DNA from: Panagrolaimus kolymaensis
Lineage: Eukaryota > Nematoda > Chromadorea > Rhabditida > Panagrolaimidae
DNA: 64,000 nt
Direction of reading: 5' to 3'
NCBI GenBank assembly: GCA_028622995.1
Contig: JAJQJQ010000114.1
Location: forward strand, 23,029 to 87,028
In this document: positions 34,601 to 49,300 of the stretch, in pieces
Position numbering within the stretch: position 1 is the stretch's first letter
How the letters are laid out: each line of letters begins with the position of its first letter
The notes under the pieces: model-generated
The model's database searches: none
What the model was told of the DNA's origin: nothing
Seen by the model: only the letters and a program-made list of their open reading frames with translations
Position numbers and translations under genes: made by a program

Positions 34601-37600
34601 ACAAGCTTTTCGGCGTGATGATGCTTTTCAAGAAGCATTCCAACGAAATTGTAAGCTTTTCGGCGTGATGATGCTTTTCAAGAAGCAATCCACCGAAATA
34701 GTAATGTCAGTTATTAAATCAGGCAATGTCTGAAAATAAAAGAAACCCTGAATCAACAAAAAAATTAAAAGCTATGGATTTTTTTTATTATTCTTTACTA
34801 AATATTTGTCACAAGCTTTTCGGCGTGATGTTGCTTTTCAAGAAGCATTCCAACGAAATAGTAAGCTCTTCGGCGTTATGTTGCTTTTCAAGAAGCATTC
34901 CAACGAAATAGTAAGATCTTCGGCGTTATGATGCTTTTCAAGAAGCATTCCAACGAAATAGTAAGTTTTTCGGCGTGATGATGTTTTCAAGAAGCATTCC
35001 ACCGAAATAGTAAATTCATTTATTAAATCAGGCAATGTCTGAAAATATAAAAAATCCTCATTAAACCAAAAAATATAAAACTAAGGAATTTTTTTATTAT
35101 TTTTTTACTAAATATTTGTCACAAGCTTTTCGGCGTTATGATGCTTTTCAAGAAGCATTCCAACGAAATAGTAAGCTCTTCGGCGTTATGTTGCTTTTCA
35201 AGAAGCATTCCAACGAAATAGTAAGCTTTTCGGCGTGATGATGCTTTTCAAGAAGCATTCCAACGAAATTGTAAGCTTTTCGGCGTGATGATGCTTTTCA
35301 AGAAGCATTCCACCGAAATAGTAATTTCATTTATTAAATCAGGCAATGTCTGAAATTATAAAAAATCCTCATTAAACCAAAAAATATAAAACTAAGGAAT
35401 TTTTTTATTATTTTTTTACTAAATATTTGTCACAAGCTTTTCGGCGTTATGATGCTTTTCAAGAAGCATTCCAACGAAATAGTAATTTCATTTATTAAAT
35501 CAGGCAATGTCTGAAAATATAAAAAATCCTCATTAAACCAAAAAATATAAAACTAAGGAATTTTTTTATTATTTTTTTACTAAATATTTGTCACAAGCTT
35601 TTCGGCGTTATGATGCTTTTCAAGAAGCATTCCAACGAAATAGTAATTTCATTTATTAAATCAGGCAATGTCTGAAAATATAAAAAATCCTCATTAAACC
35701 AAAAAATATAAAACTAAGGAATTTTTTTATTATTATTTTACTAAATATTTGTCACAAGCTTTTCGGCGTGATGATGCTTTTCAAGAAGAATTCCAAAGAA
35801 ATAGTAAATTCATTTATTAAATCAGGCAATGTCTGAAAATAAAAGAAACCCTGAATCAACAAAAAAATTAAAAGCTATGGATTTTTTTTATTATTCTTTA
35901 CTAAATATTTGTCACAAGCTTTTCGGCGTGATGATGCTTTTCAAGAAGAATTCCAACGAAATAGTAAATTCATTTATTAAATCAGGCAATGTCTGAAAAT
36001 AAAAGAAACCCTGAATCAACAAAAAAATTAAAAGCTATGGATTTTTTTTATTATTCTTTACTAAATATTTGTCACAAGCTTTTCGGCGTGATGATGCTTT
36101 TCAAGAAGCATTCCAACGAAATTGTAAGCTTTTCGGCGTGATGATGCTTTTCAAGAAGAAATCCACCGAAATAGTAAGCTTTTCGGCGTGATGATGCTTT
36201 TCAAGAAGCAATCCACCGAAATAGTAATGTCAGTTATTAAATCAGGCAATGTCTGAAAATAAAAGAAACCCTGAATCAACAAAAAAATTAAAAGCTATGG
36301 ATTTTTTTTATTATTCTTTACTAAATATTTGTCACAAGCTTTTCGGCGTGATGATGCTTTTCAAGAAGCATTCCAACGAAATTGTAAGCTTTTCGGCGTG
36401 ATGATGCTTTTCAAGAAGCATTCCAACGAAATTGTAAGCTTTTCGGCGTGATGATGCTTTTCAAGAATCAATCCACCGAAATAGTAATGTCAGTTATTAA
36501 ATCAGTCAATGTCTGAAATTATAAAAAACCCTCATTCAACCAAAAAATAAAAAACTATGGAATTTTTTTATTATTCTTTACTAAATATTTGTCACAAGCT
36601 TTTCGGCGTGATAATGCTTTTCAAGAAGCATTCCAACGAAATAGTAAATTCATTTATTAAATCATGCAATGTCTGAATCCACCGAAATAGTAATGTCAGT
36701 TATTAAATCAGGCAATGTCTGAAAATAAAAGAAACCCTGAATCAACTAAAAAATAAAAAACTATGGATTTTTTTTATTATTCTTTACTAAATATTTGTCA
36801 CAAGCTTTTCGGCGTGATGATGCTTTTCAAGAAGCATTCCAACGAAATTGTAAGGTTTTCGGCGTGATGATGCTTTTCAAGAAGAAATCCACCGAAATAG
36901 TAAGCTTTTCGGCGTGATGATGCTTTTCAAGAAGCAATCCACAGAAATAGTAATGTCAGTTATTAAATCAGGCAATGTCTGAAAATAAAAGAAACCCTGA
37001 ATCAACCAAAAAATAAAAAACTATGGAATTTTTTTATTATTCTTTACTAAATATTTGTCACAAGCTTTTCGGCGTGATGATGCTTTTCAAGAAGCATTCC
37101 AACGAAATAGTAAATTCATTTATTAAATCAGGCAATGTCTGAAAATATAAGAAACCTTGAATCAACAAAAAAATAAAAAGCTATGGATTTTTTTTATTAT
37201 TCTTTACTAAATATTTGTCACAAGCTTTTCGGCGTGATGATGCTTTTCAAGAAGCATTCCAACGAAATAGTAAATTCATTTATTAAATCAGGCAATGTCT
37301 GAAAATATAAGAAACCTTGAATCAACAAAAAAATTAAAAGCTATGGATTTTTTTTATTATTCTTTACTTAATATTAGTCACAAGCTTTTCGGCGTGATGT
37401 TGCTTTTCAAGAAGCAATCCTCCGAAATTGTAAATTCATTTATTAAATCATGCAATGTCTGAATCCACCGAAATAGTAATGTCAGTTATTAAATCAGGCA
37501 ATGTCTGAAAATAAAAGAAACCCTGAATCAACCAAAAAATAAAAAACTATGGAATTTTTTTATTATTCTTTACTAAATATTTGTCACAAGCTTTTCGGCG

Positions 37601-40600
37601 TGATGATGCTTTTCAAGAAGCATTCCAACGAAATAGTAAATTCATTTATTAAATCAGGCAATGTCTGAAAATATAAGAAACCTTGAATCAACAAAAAAAT
37701 AAAAAGCTATGGATTTTTTTTATTATTCTTTACTAAATATTTGTCACAAGCTTTTCGGCGTGATGATGCTTTTCAAGAAGCATTCCAACGAAATAGTAAA
37801 TTCATTTATTAAATCAGGCAATGTCTGAAAATATAAGAAACCTTGAATCAACAAAAAAATTAAAAGCTATGGATTTTTTTTATTATTCTTTACTTAATAT
37901 TAGTCACAAGCTTTTCGGCGTGATGTTGCTTTTCAAGAAGCAATCCTCCGAAATTGTAAATTCATTTATTAAATCATGCAATGTCTGAATCCACCGAAAT
38001 AGTAATGTCAGTTATTAAATCAGGCAATGTCTGAAAATAAAAGAAACCCTGAATCAACCAAAAAATAAAAAACTATGGAATTTTTTTATTATTCTTTACT
38101 AAATATTTGTCACAAGCTTTTCGGCGTGATGATGCTTTTCAAGAAGCATTCCACCGAAATAGTAAACTTTTCGGGGTGATGATGCTTTTCAAGAAGCATT
38201 CCAACGAAATTGTAAGCTTTTCGGCGTGATGATGCTTTTCAAGAAGAAATCCACCGAAATAGTAAACTTTTCGGGGTGATGATGCTTTTCAAGAAGCATT
38301 CCAACGAAATAGTAAGCTTTTCGGCGTGATGATGCTTTTCAAGAAGCAATCCACCGAAATAGTAATGTCAGTTATTAAATCAGGCAATGTCTGAAAATAA
38401 AAGAAACCCTGAATCAACCAAAAAATAAAAAACTATGGAATTTTTTTATTATTCTTTACTAAATATTTGTCACAAGCTTTTCGGCGTGATGATGCTTTTC
38501 AAGAAGCATTCCAACGAAATTGTAAGCTTTTCGGCGTGATGATGCTTTTCAAGAAGCAATCCACCGAAATAGTAATGTCAGTTATAAAATCAGGCAATGT
38601 CTGAAAATAAAAGAAACCCTGAATCAACCAAAAAATAAAAAAATATGGATTTTTTTTATTATTCTTTACTAAATATTTGTCACAAGCTTTTCGGCGTGAT
38701 GATGCTTTTCAAGAAGCATTCCAACGAAATTTTAAGGTTTTCGGCGTGATGATGCTTTTCAAGAAGCATTCCAACGAAATTGTAAGGTTTTCGGCGTGAT
38801 GATGCTTTTCAAGAAGAAATCCACCGAAATAGTAAGCTTTTCGGCGTGATGATGCTTTTCAAGAAGCAATCCACCGAAATAGTAATGTCAGTTATTAAAT
38901 CAGGCAATGTCTGAAAATAAAAGAAACCCTGAATCAACCAAAAAATAAAAAACTATGGAATTTTTTTATTATTCTTTACTAAATATTTGTAACAAGCTTT
39001 TCGGCGTGATGATGGCTTTTCAAGAAGCATTCCAACGAAATTGTAAGCTTTTCGGCGTGATGATGCTTTTCAAGAAGAAATCCACCGAAATAGTAAGCTT
39101 TTCGGCGTGATGATGCTTTTCAAGAAGCAATCCACCGAAATAGTAATGTCAGTTATTAAATCAGGCAATGTCTGAAATTATAAAAAAACCTCATTCAACC
39201 AAAAAATAAAAAACTATGGAATTTTTTTATTATTCTTTTACTAAATATTTGTCACAAGCTTTTCGGCGTGATGATGCTTTTCAAGAAGAATTCCAACGAA
39301 ATAGTAAATTCATTTATTAAATCAGGCAATGTCTGAAAATAAAAGAAACCCTGAATCAACAAAAAAATTAAAAGCTATGGATTTTTTTTATTATTCTTTA
39401 CTAAATATTTGTCACAAGCTTTTCGGCGTGATGATGCTTTTCAAGAAGCATTCCAACGAAATTGTAAGGTTTTCGGCGTGATGATGCTTTTCAAGAAGAA
39501 ATCCACCGAAATAGTAAGCTTTTCGGCGTGATGATGCTTTTCAAGAAGCAATCCACCGAAATAGTAATGTCAGTTATTAAATCAGGCAATGTCTGAAAAT
39601 AAAAGAAACCCTGAATCAACCAAAAAATAAAAAACTATGGAATTTTTTTATTATTCTTTACTAAATATTTGTCACAAGCTTTTCGGCGTGATGATGCTTT
39701 TCAAGAAGCATTCCAACGAAATAGTAAATTCATTTATTAAATCAGGCAATGTCTGAAAATATAAGAAACCTTGAATCAACAAAAAAATAAAAAGCTATGG
39801 ATTTTTTTTATTATTCTTTACTAAATATTTGTCACAAGCTTTTCGGCGTGATGATGCTTTTCAAGAAGCATTCCAACGAAATAGTAAATTCATTTATTAA
39901 ATCAGGCAATGTCTGAAAATATAAGAAACCTTGAATCAACAAAAAAATTAAAAGCTATGGATTTTTTTTATTATTCTTTACTTAATATTAGTCACAAGCT
40001 TTTCGGCGTGATGTTGCTTTTCAAGAAGCAATCCTCCGAAATTGTAAATTCATTTATTAAATCATGCAATGTCTGAATCCACCGAAATAGTAATGTCAGT
40101 TATTAAATCAGGCAATGTCTGAAAATAAAAGAAACCCTGAATCAACCAAAAAATAAAAAACTATGGAATTTTTTTATTATTCTTTACTAAATATTTGTCA
40201 CAAGCTTTTCGGCGTGATGATGCTTTTCAAGAAGCATTCCACCGAAATAGTAAACTTTTCGGGGTGATGATGCTTTTCAAGAAGCATTCCAACGAAATTG
40301 TAAGCTTTTCGGCGTGATGATGCTTTTCAAGAAGCATTCCAACGAAATAGTAAGCTTTTCGGCGTGATGATGCTTTTCAAGAAGCAATCCACCGAAATAG
40401 TAATGTCAGTTATTAAATCAGGCAATGTCTGAAAATAAAAGAAACCCTGAATCAACCAAAAAATAAAAAACTATGGAATTTTTTTATTATTCTTTACTAA
40501 ATATTTGTCACAAGCTTTTCGGCGTGATGATGCTTTTCAAGAAGAAATCCACCGAAATAGTAAGCTTTTCGGCGTGATGATGCTTTTCAAGAAGCAATCC

Positions 40601-40700
40601 ACCGAAATAGTAATGTCAGTTATTAAATCAGGCAATGTCTGAAAATAAAAGAAACCCTGAATCAACCAAAAAATAAAAAACTATGGAATTTTTTTATTAT
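34601..40700 (+). repeat. Satellite array, divergent block with 160-bp units
   Basis: Contains diverged monomers (GCTCTTCGGCGTTATGTTGC and GATCTTCGGCG types) and diverged spacers (TTTCATTTATT start, AATCCTCATTAAACC, CTAAGG for CTATGG, and a longer T-tract before ACTAAATATT). Consecutive units at 35436, 35597, 35758, 35918 and 36078 are 160-161 bp, one 50-mer per spacer. It also holds the truncated spacer described under findings. No gene. Confidence 0.93.
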
Positions 40701-43370
40701 TCTTTACTAAATATTTGTCACAAGCTTTTCGGCGTGATGATGCTTTTCAAGAAGCATTCCAACGAAATTGTAAGCTTTTCCGCGTGATGATGCTTTTCAA
40801 GAAGCAATCCACCGAAATAGTAATGTCAGTTATTAAATCAGGCAATGTCTGAAATTATAAAAAAACCTCATTCAACCAAAAAATAAAAAACTATGGAATT
40901 TTTTTATTATTCTTTACTAAATATTTGTCACAAGCTTTTCGGCGTGATGATGCTTTTCAAGAAGCATTCCAACGAAATTGTAAGCTTTTCCGCGTGATGA
41001 TGCTTTTCAAGAAGCAATCCACCGAAATAGTAATGTCAGTTATTAAATCAGGCAATGTCTGAAATTATAAAAAAACCTCATTCAACCAAAAAATAAAAAA
41101 CTATGGAATTTTTTTATTATTCTTTACTAAATATTTGTCACAAGCTTTTCGGCGTGATGATGCTTTTCAAGAAGCATTCCAACGAAATTGTAAGCTTTTC
41201 CGCGTGATGATGCTTTTCAAGAAGCAATCCACCGAAATAGTAATGTCAGTTATTAAATCAGGCAATGTCTGAAATTATAAAAAAACCTCATTCAACCAAA
41301 AAATAAAAAACTATGGAATTTTTTTATTATTCTTTACTAAATATTTGTAACAAGCTTTTCGGCGTGATGATGGCTTTTCAAGAAGCATTCCAACGAAATT
41401 GTAAGCTTTTCGGCGTGATGATGCTTTTCAAGAAGAAATCCACCGAAATAGTAAGCTTTTCGGCGTGATGATGCTTTTCAAGAAGCAATCCACCGAAATA
41501 GTAATGTCAGTTATTAAATCAGGCAATGTCTGAAATTATAAAAAAACCTCATTCAACCAAAAAATAAAAAACTATGGAATTTTTTTATTATTCTTTACTA
41601 AATATTTGTCACAAGCTTTTCGGCGTGATGATGCTTTTCAAGAAGCATTCCAACGAAATTGTAAGCTTTTCCGCGTGATGATGCTTTTCAAGAAGCAATC
41701 CACCGAAATAGTAATGTCAGTTATTAAATCAGGCAATGTCTGAAATTATAAAAAAACCTCATTCAACCAAAAAATAAAAAACTATGGAATTTTTTTATTA
41801 TTCTTTACTAAATATTTGTCACAAGCTTTTCGGCGTGATGATGCTTTTCAAGAAGCATTCCAACGAAATTGTAAGCTTTTCCGCGTGATGATGCTTTTCA
41901 AGAAGCAATCCACCGAAATAGTAATGTCAGTTATTAAATCAGGCAATGTCTGAAATTATAAAAAAACCTCATTCAACCAAAAAATAAAAAACTATGGAAT
42001 TTTTTTATTATTCTTTACTAAATATTTGTCACAAGCTTTTCGGCGTGATGATGCTTTTCAAGAAGCATTCCAACGAAATTGTAAGCTTTTCCGCGTGATG
42101 ATGCTTTTCAAGAAGCAATCCACCGAAATAGTAATGTCAGTTATTAAATCAGGCAATGTCTGAAAATAAAAGAAACCCTGAATCAACAAAAAATAAAAAA
42201 CTATGGAATTTTTTTATTATTCTTTACTAAATATTTGTCACAAGCTTTTCGGCGTGATGATGCTTTTCAAGAAGCATTCCAACGAAATTGTAAGCTTTTC
42301 CGCGTGATGATGCTTTTCAAGAAGCAATCCACCGAAATAGTAATGTCAGTTATTAAATCAGGCAATGTCTGAAATTATAAAAAAACCTCATTCAACCAAA
42401 AAATAAAAAACTATGGAATTTTTTTATTATTCTTTACTAAATATTTGTCACAAGCTTTTCGGCGTGATGATGCTTTTCAAGAAGCATTCCAACGAAATTG
42501 TAAGCTTTTCCGCGTGATGATGCTTTTCAAGAAGCATTCCAACGAAATTGTAAGCTTTTCGGCGTGATGATGCTTTTCAAGAAGCTATCCACCGAAATAG
42601 TAATGTCAGTTATTAAATCAGGCAATGTCTGAAATTATAAAAAAACCTCATTCAACCAAAAAATAAAAAACTATGGAATTTTTTTATTATTCTTTACTAA
42701 ATATTTGTCACAAGCTTTTCGGCGTGATGATGCTTTTCAAGAAGCATTCCAACGAAATTGTAAGCTTTTCCGCGTGATGATGCTTTTCAAGAAGCAATCC
42801 ACCGAAATAGTAATGTCAGTTATTAAATCAGGCAATGTCTGAAAATAAAAGAAACCCTGAATCAACAAAAAAATTAAAAGCTATGGATTTTTTTTATTAT
42901 TCTTTACTAAATATTTATCACAAGCTTTTCGGCGTGATGATGCTTTTCAAGAAGCATTCCAACGAAATTGTAAGCTTTTCGGCGTGATGATGCTTTTCAA
43001 GAAGCAATCCACCGAAATAGTAATGTCAGTTATTAAATCAGGCAATGTCTGAAATTATAAAAAAACCTCATTCAACCAAAAAATAAAAAACTATGGAATT
43101 TTTTTATTATTCTTTACTAAATATTTGTCACAAGCTTTTCGGCGTGATGATGCTTTTCAAGAAGCATTCCAACGAAATTGTAAGCTTTTCCGCGTGATGA
43201 TGCTTTTCAAGAAGCAATCCACCGAAATAGTAATGTCAGTTATTAAATCAGGCAATGTCTGAAAATAAAAGAAACCCTGAATCAACAAAAAAATTAAAAG
43301 CTATGGATTTTTTTTATTATTCTTTACTAAATATTTATCACAAGCTTTTCGGCGTGATGATGCTTTTCAA
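40701..43370 (+). repeat. 210-bp higher-order repeat marked by TTCCGCGTG
   Basis: Units of two 50-mers plus one spacer, the second monomer carrying TTTTCCGCGTG in place of TTTTCGGCGTG. The marked monomers start at 40774, 40984, 41194, 41665, 41875, 42085, 42294, 42504, 42764 and 43184, mostly 210 bp apart. The marker is not seen elsewhere in the window, which points to recent local amplification. Confidence 0.9.
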
Positions 43371-46300
43371 GAAGCATTCCAACGAAATTGTAAGCTTTTC
43401 GGCGTGATGATGCTTTTCAAGAAGCATTCCAACGAAATTGTAAGCTTTTCGGCGTGATGATGCTTTTCAAGAAGAAATCCACCGAAATAGTAAGCTTTTC
43501 GGCGTGATGATGCTTTTCAAGAAGCAATCCACCGAAATAGTAATGTCAGTTATTAAATCAGGCAATGTCTGAAATTATAAAAAAACCTCATTTAACCAAA
43601 AAATAAAAAACTATGGAATTTTTTTATTATTCTTTACTAAATATTTGTCACAAGCTTTTCGGCGTGATGATGCTTTTCAAGAAGAAATCCACCGAAATAG
43701 TAAGCTTTTCGGCGTGATGATGCTTTTCAAGAAGCAATCCACCGAAATAGTAATGTCAGTTATTAAATCAGGCAATGTCTGAAATTATAAAAAACCCTCA
43801 TTCAACCAAAAAATAAAAAACTATGGAATTTTTTTATTATTCTTTACTAAATATTTGTCACAAGCTTTTCGGCGTGATGATGCTTTTCAAGAAGCATTCC
43901 ACCGAAATAGTAATGTCAGTTATTAAATCAGGCAATGTCTGAAAATAAAAGAAACCCTGAATCAACAAAAAAATTAAAAGCTATGGATTTTTTTTATTAT
44001 TCTTTACTAAATATTTGTCACAAGCTTTTCGGCGTGATGATGCTTTTCAAGAAGCATTCCAACGAAATTGTAAGCTTTTCGGCGTGATGATGCTTTTCAA
44101 GAAGAAATCCACCGAAATAGTAAGCTTTTCGGCGTGATGATGCTTTTCAAGAAGCAATCCACCGAAATATTAATGTCAGTTATTAAATCAGGCAATGTCT
44201 GAAAATAAAAGAAACCCTGAATCAACAAAAAAATTAAAAACTATGGAATTTTTTTATTATTCTTTACTAAATATTTGTCACAAGCTTTTCGGCGTGATGA
44301 TGCTTTTCAAGAAGCATTCCAACGAAATTGTAAGCTTTTCGGCGTGATGATGCTTTTCAAGAAGAAATCCACCGAAATAGTAATGTCAGTTATTAAATCA
44401 GGCAATGTCTGAAAATAAAAGAAACCCTGAATCAACAAAAAAATTAAAAACTATGGAATTTTTTTATTATTCTTTACTAAATATTTGTCACAAGCTTTTC
44501 GGCGTGATGATGCTTTTCAAGAAGCATTCCAACGAAATTGTAAGCTTTTCGGCGTGATGATGCTTTTCAAGAAGCAATCCACCGAAATAGTAATGTCAGT
44601 TATTAAATCAGGCAATGTCTGAAAATAAAAGAAACCCTGAATCAACAAAAAAATTAAAAGCTATGGATTTTTTTTATTATTCTTTACTAAATATTTGTCA
44701 CAAGCTTTTCGGCGTGATGTTGCTTTTCAAGAAGCATTCCAACGAAATAGTAAGATCTTCGGCGTTATGATGCTTTTCAAGAAGCATTCCAACGAAATAG
44801 TAAGTTTTTCGGCGTGATGATGTTTTCAAGAAGCATTCCACCGAAATAGTAAATTCATTTATTAAATCAGGCAATGTCTGAAAATATAAAAAATCCTCAT
44901 TAAACCAAAAAATATAAAACTAAGGAATTTTTTTATTATTCTTTACTTAATATTAGTCACAAGCTTTTCGGCGTTATGATGCTTTTCAAGAAGCATTCCA
45001 ACGAAATAGTAAGCTCTTCGGCGTTATGTTGCTTTTCAAGAAGCATTCCAACGAAATAGTAAGATCTTCGGCGTTATGATGCTTTTCAAGAAGCATTCCA
45101 ACGAAATAGTAAGTTTTTCGGCGTGATGATGTTTTCAAGAAGCATTCCACCGAAATAGTAAATTCATTTATTAAATCAGGCAATGTCTGAAAATATAAAA
45201 AATCCTCATTAAACCAAAAAATATAAAACTAAGGAATTTTTTTATTATTTTTTTACTAAATATTTGTCACAAGCTTTTCGGCGTTATGATGCTTTTCAAG
45301 AAGCATTCCAACGAAATAGTAAGCTCTTCGGCGTTATGTTGCTTTTCAAGAAGCATTCCAACGAAATAGTAAGCTTTTCGGCGTGATGATGCTTTTCAAG
45401 AAGCATTCCAACGAAATTGTAAGCTTTTCGGCGTGATGATGCTTTTCAAGAAGCATTCCACCGAAATAGTAATTTCATTTATTAAATCAGGCAATGTCTG
45501 AAATTATAAAAAATCCTCATTAAACCAAAAAATATAAAACTAAGGAATTTTTTTATTATTTTTTTACTAAATATTTGTCACAAGCTTTTCGGCGTTATGA
45601 TGCTTTTCAAGAAGCATTCCAACGAAATAGTAATTTCATTTATTAAATCAGGCAATGTCTGAAAATATAAAAAATCCTCATTAAACCAAAAAATATAAAA
45701 CTAAGGAATTTTTTTATTATTTTTTTACTAAATATTTGTCACAAGCTTTTCGGCGTTATGATGCTTTTCAAGAAGCATTCCAACGAAATAGTAATTTCAT
45801 TTATTAAATCAGGCAATGTCTGAAAATATAAAAAATCCTCATTAAACCAAAAAATATAAAACTAAGGAATTTTTTTATTATTATTTTACTAAATATTTGT
45901 CACAAGCTTTTCGGCGTGATGATGCTTTTCAAGAAGAATTCCAAAGAAATAGTAAATTCATTTATTAAATCAGGCAATGTCTGAAAATAAAAGAAACCCT
46001 GAATCAACAAAAAAATTAAAAGCTATGGATTTTTTTTATTATTCTTTACTAAATATTTGTCACAAGCTTTTCGGCGTGATGATGCTTTTCAAGAAGAATT
46101 CCAACGAAATAGTAAATTCATTTATTAAATCAGGCAATGTCTGAAAATAAAAGAAACCCTGAATCAACAAAAAAATTAAAAGCTATGGATTTTTTTTATT
46201 ATTCTTTACTAAATATTTGTCACAAGCTTTTCGGCGTGATGATGCTTTTCAAGAAGCATTCCAACGAAATTGTAAGCTTTTCGGCGTGATGATGCTTTTC

Positions 46301-49300
46301 AAGAAGAAATCCACCGAAATAGTAAGCTTTTCGGCGTGATGATGCTTTTCAAGAAGCAATCCACCGAAATAGTAATGTCAGTTATTAAATCAGGCAATGT
46401 CTGAAAATAAAAGAAACCCTGAATCAACAAAAAAATTAAAAGCTATGGATTTTTTTTATTATTCTTTACTAAATATTTGTCACAAGCTTTTCGGCGTGAT
46501 GATGCTTTTCAAGAAGCATTCCAACGAAATTGTAAGCTTTTCGGCGTGATGATGCTTTTCAAGAAGCATTCCAACGAAATTGTAAGCTTTTCGGCGTGAT
46601 GATGCTTTTCAAGAATCAATCCACCGAAATAGTAATGTCAGTTATTAAATCAGTCAATGTCTGAAATTATAAAAAACCCTCATTCAACCAAAAAATAAAA
46701 AACTATGGAATTTTTTTATTATTCTTTACTAAATATTTGTCACAAGCTTTTCGGCGTGATAATGCTTTTCAAGAAGCATTCCAACGAAATAGTAAATTCA
46801 TTTATTAAATCATGCAATGTCTGAATCCACCGAAATAGTAATGTCAGTTATTAAATCAGGCAATGTCTAAAAAATAAAAGAAACCCTGAATCAACTAAAA
46901 AATAAAAAACTATGGATTTTTTTTATTATTCTTTACTAAATATTTGTCACAAGCTTTTCGGCGTGATGATGCTTTTCAAGAAGCATTCCAACGAAATTGT
47001 AAGGTTTTCGGCGTGATGATGCTTTTCAAGAAGAAATCCACCGAAATAGTAAGCTTTTCGGCGTGATGATGCTTTTCAAGAAGAAATCCACCGAAATAGT
47101 AATGTCAGTTATTAAATCAGGCAATGTCTGAAAATAAAAGAAACCCTGAATCAACCAAAAAATAAAAAACTATGGAATTTTTTTATTATTCTTTACTAAA
47201 TATTTGTCACAAGCTTTTCGGCGTGATGATGCTTTTCAAGAAGCATTCCAACGAAATAGTAAATTCATTTATTAAATCAGGCAATGTCTGAAAATATAAG
47301 AAACCTTGAATCAACAAAAAAATAAAAAGCTATGGATTTTTTTTATTATTCTTTACTAAATATTTGTCACAAGCTTTTCGGCGTGATGATGCTTTTCAAG
47401 AAGCATTCCAACGAAATAGTAAATTCATTTATTAAATCAGGCAATGTCTGAAAATATAAGAAACCTTGAATCAACAAAAAAATTAAAAGCTATGGATTTT
47501 TTTTATTATTCTTTACTTAATATTAGTCACAAGCTTTTCGGCGTGATGTTGCTTTTCAAGAAGCAATCCTCCGAAATTGTAAATTCATTTATTAAATCAT
47601 GCAATGTCTGAATCCACCGAAATAGTAATGTCAGTTATTAAATCAGGCAATGTCTGAAAATAAAAGAAACCCTGAATCAACCAAAAAATAAAAAACTATG
47701 GAATTTTTTTATTATTCTTTACTAAATATTTGTCACAAGCTTTTCGGCGTGATGATGCTTTTCAAGAAGCATTCCAACGAAATAGTAAATTAATTTATTA
47801 AATCAGGCAATGTCTGAAAATATAAGAAACCTTGAATCAACAAAAAAATAAAAAGCTATGGATTTTTTTTATTATTCTTTACTAAATATTTGTCACAAGC
47901 TTTTCGGCGTGATGATGCTTTTCAAGAAGCATTCCAACGAAATAGTAAATTCATTTATTAAATCAGGCAATGTCTGAAAATATAAGAAACCTTGAATCAA
48001 CAAAAAAATTAAAAGCTATGGATTTTTTTTATTATTCTTTACTTAATATTAGTCACAAGCTTTTCGGCGTGATGTTGCTTTTCAAGAAGCAATCCTCCGA
48101 AATTGTAAATTCATTTATTAAATCATGCAATGTCTGAATCCACCGAAATAGTAATGTCAGTTATTAAATCAGGCAATGTCTGAAAATAAAAGAAACCCTG
48201 AATCAACCAAAAAATAAAAAACTATGGAATTTTTTTATTATTCTTTACTAAATATTTGTCACAAGCTTTTCGGCGTGATGATGCTTTTCAAGAAGCATTC
48301 CACCGAAATAGTAAACTTTTCGGGGTGATGATGCTTTTCAAGAAGCATTCCAACGAAATTGTAAGCTTTTCGGCGTGATGATGCTTTTCAAGAAGAAATC
48401 CACCGAAATAGTAAACTTTTCGGGGTGATGATGCTTTTCAAGAAGCATTCCAACGAAATAGTAAGTTTTTCGGCGTGATGATGTTTTCAAGAAGCATTCC
48501 ACCGAAATAGTAAATTCATTTATTAAATCAGGCAATGTCTGAAATTATAAAAAATCCTCATTAAACCAAAAAATATAAAACTAAGGAATTTTTTTATTAT
48601 TTTTTTACTAAATATTTGTCACAAGCTTTTCGGCGTTATGATGCTTTTCAAGAAGCATTCCAACGAAATAGTAAGCTCTTCGGCGTTATGTTGCTTTTCA
48701 AGAAGCATTCCAACGAAATAGTAAGCTTTTCGGCGTGATGATGCTTTTCAAGAAGCATTCCAACGAAATTGTAAGCTTTTCGGCGTGATGATGCTTTTCA
48801 AGAAGCATTCCACCGAAATAGTAATTTCATTTATTAAATCAGGCAATGTCTGAAATTATAAAAAATCCTCATTAAACCAAAAAATATAAAACTAAGGAAT
48901 TTTTTTATTATTTTTTTACTAAATATTTGTCACAAGCTTTTCGGCGTTATGATGCTTTTCAAGAAGCATTCCAACGAAATAGTAATTTCATTTATTAAAT
49001 CAGGCAATGTCTGAAAATATAAAAAATCCTCATTAAACCAAAAAATATAAAACTAAGGAATTTTTTTATTATTTTTTTACTAAATATTTGTCACAAGCTT
49101 TTCGGCGTTATGATGCTTTTCAAGAAGCATTCCAACGAAATAGTAATTTCATTTATTAAATCAGGCAATGTCTGAAAATATAAAAAATCCTCATTAAACC
49201 AAAAAATATAAAACTAAGGAATTTTTTTATTATTATTTTACTAAATATTTGTCACAAGCTTTTCGGCGTGATGATGCTTTTCAAGAAGAATTCCAAAGAA

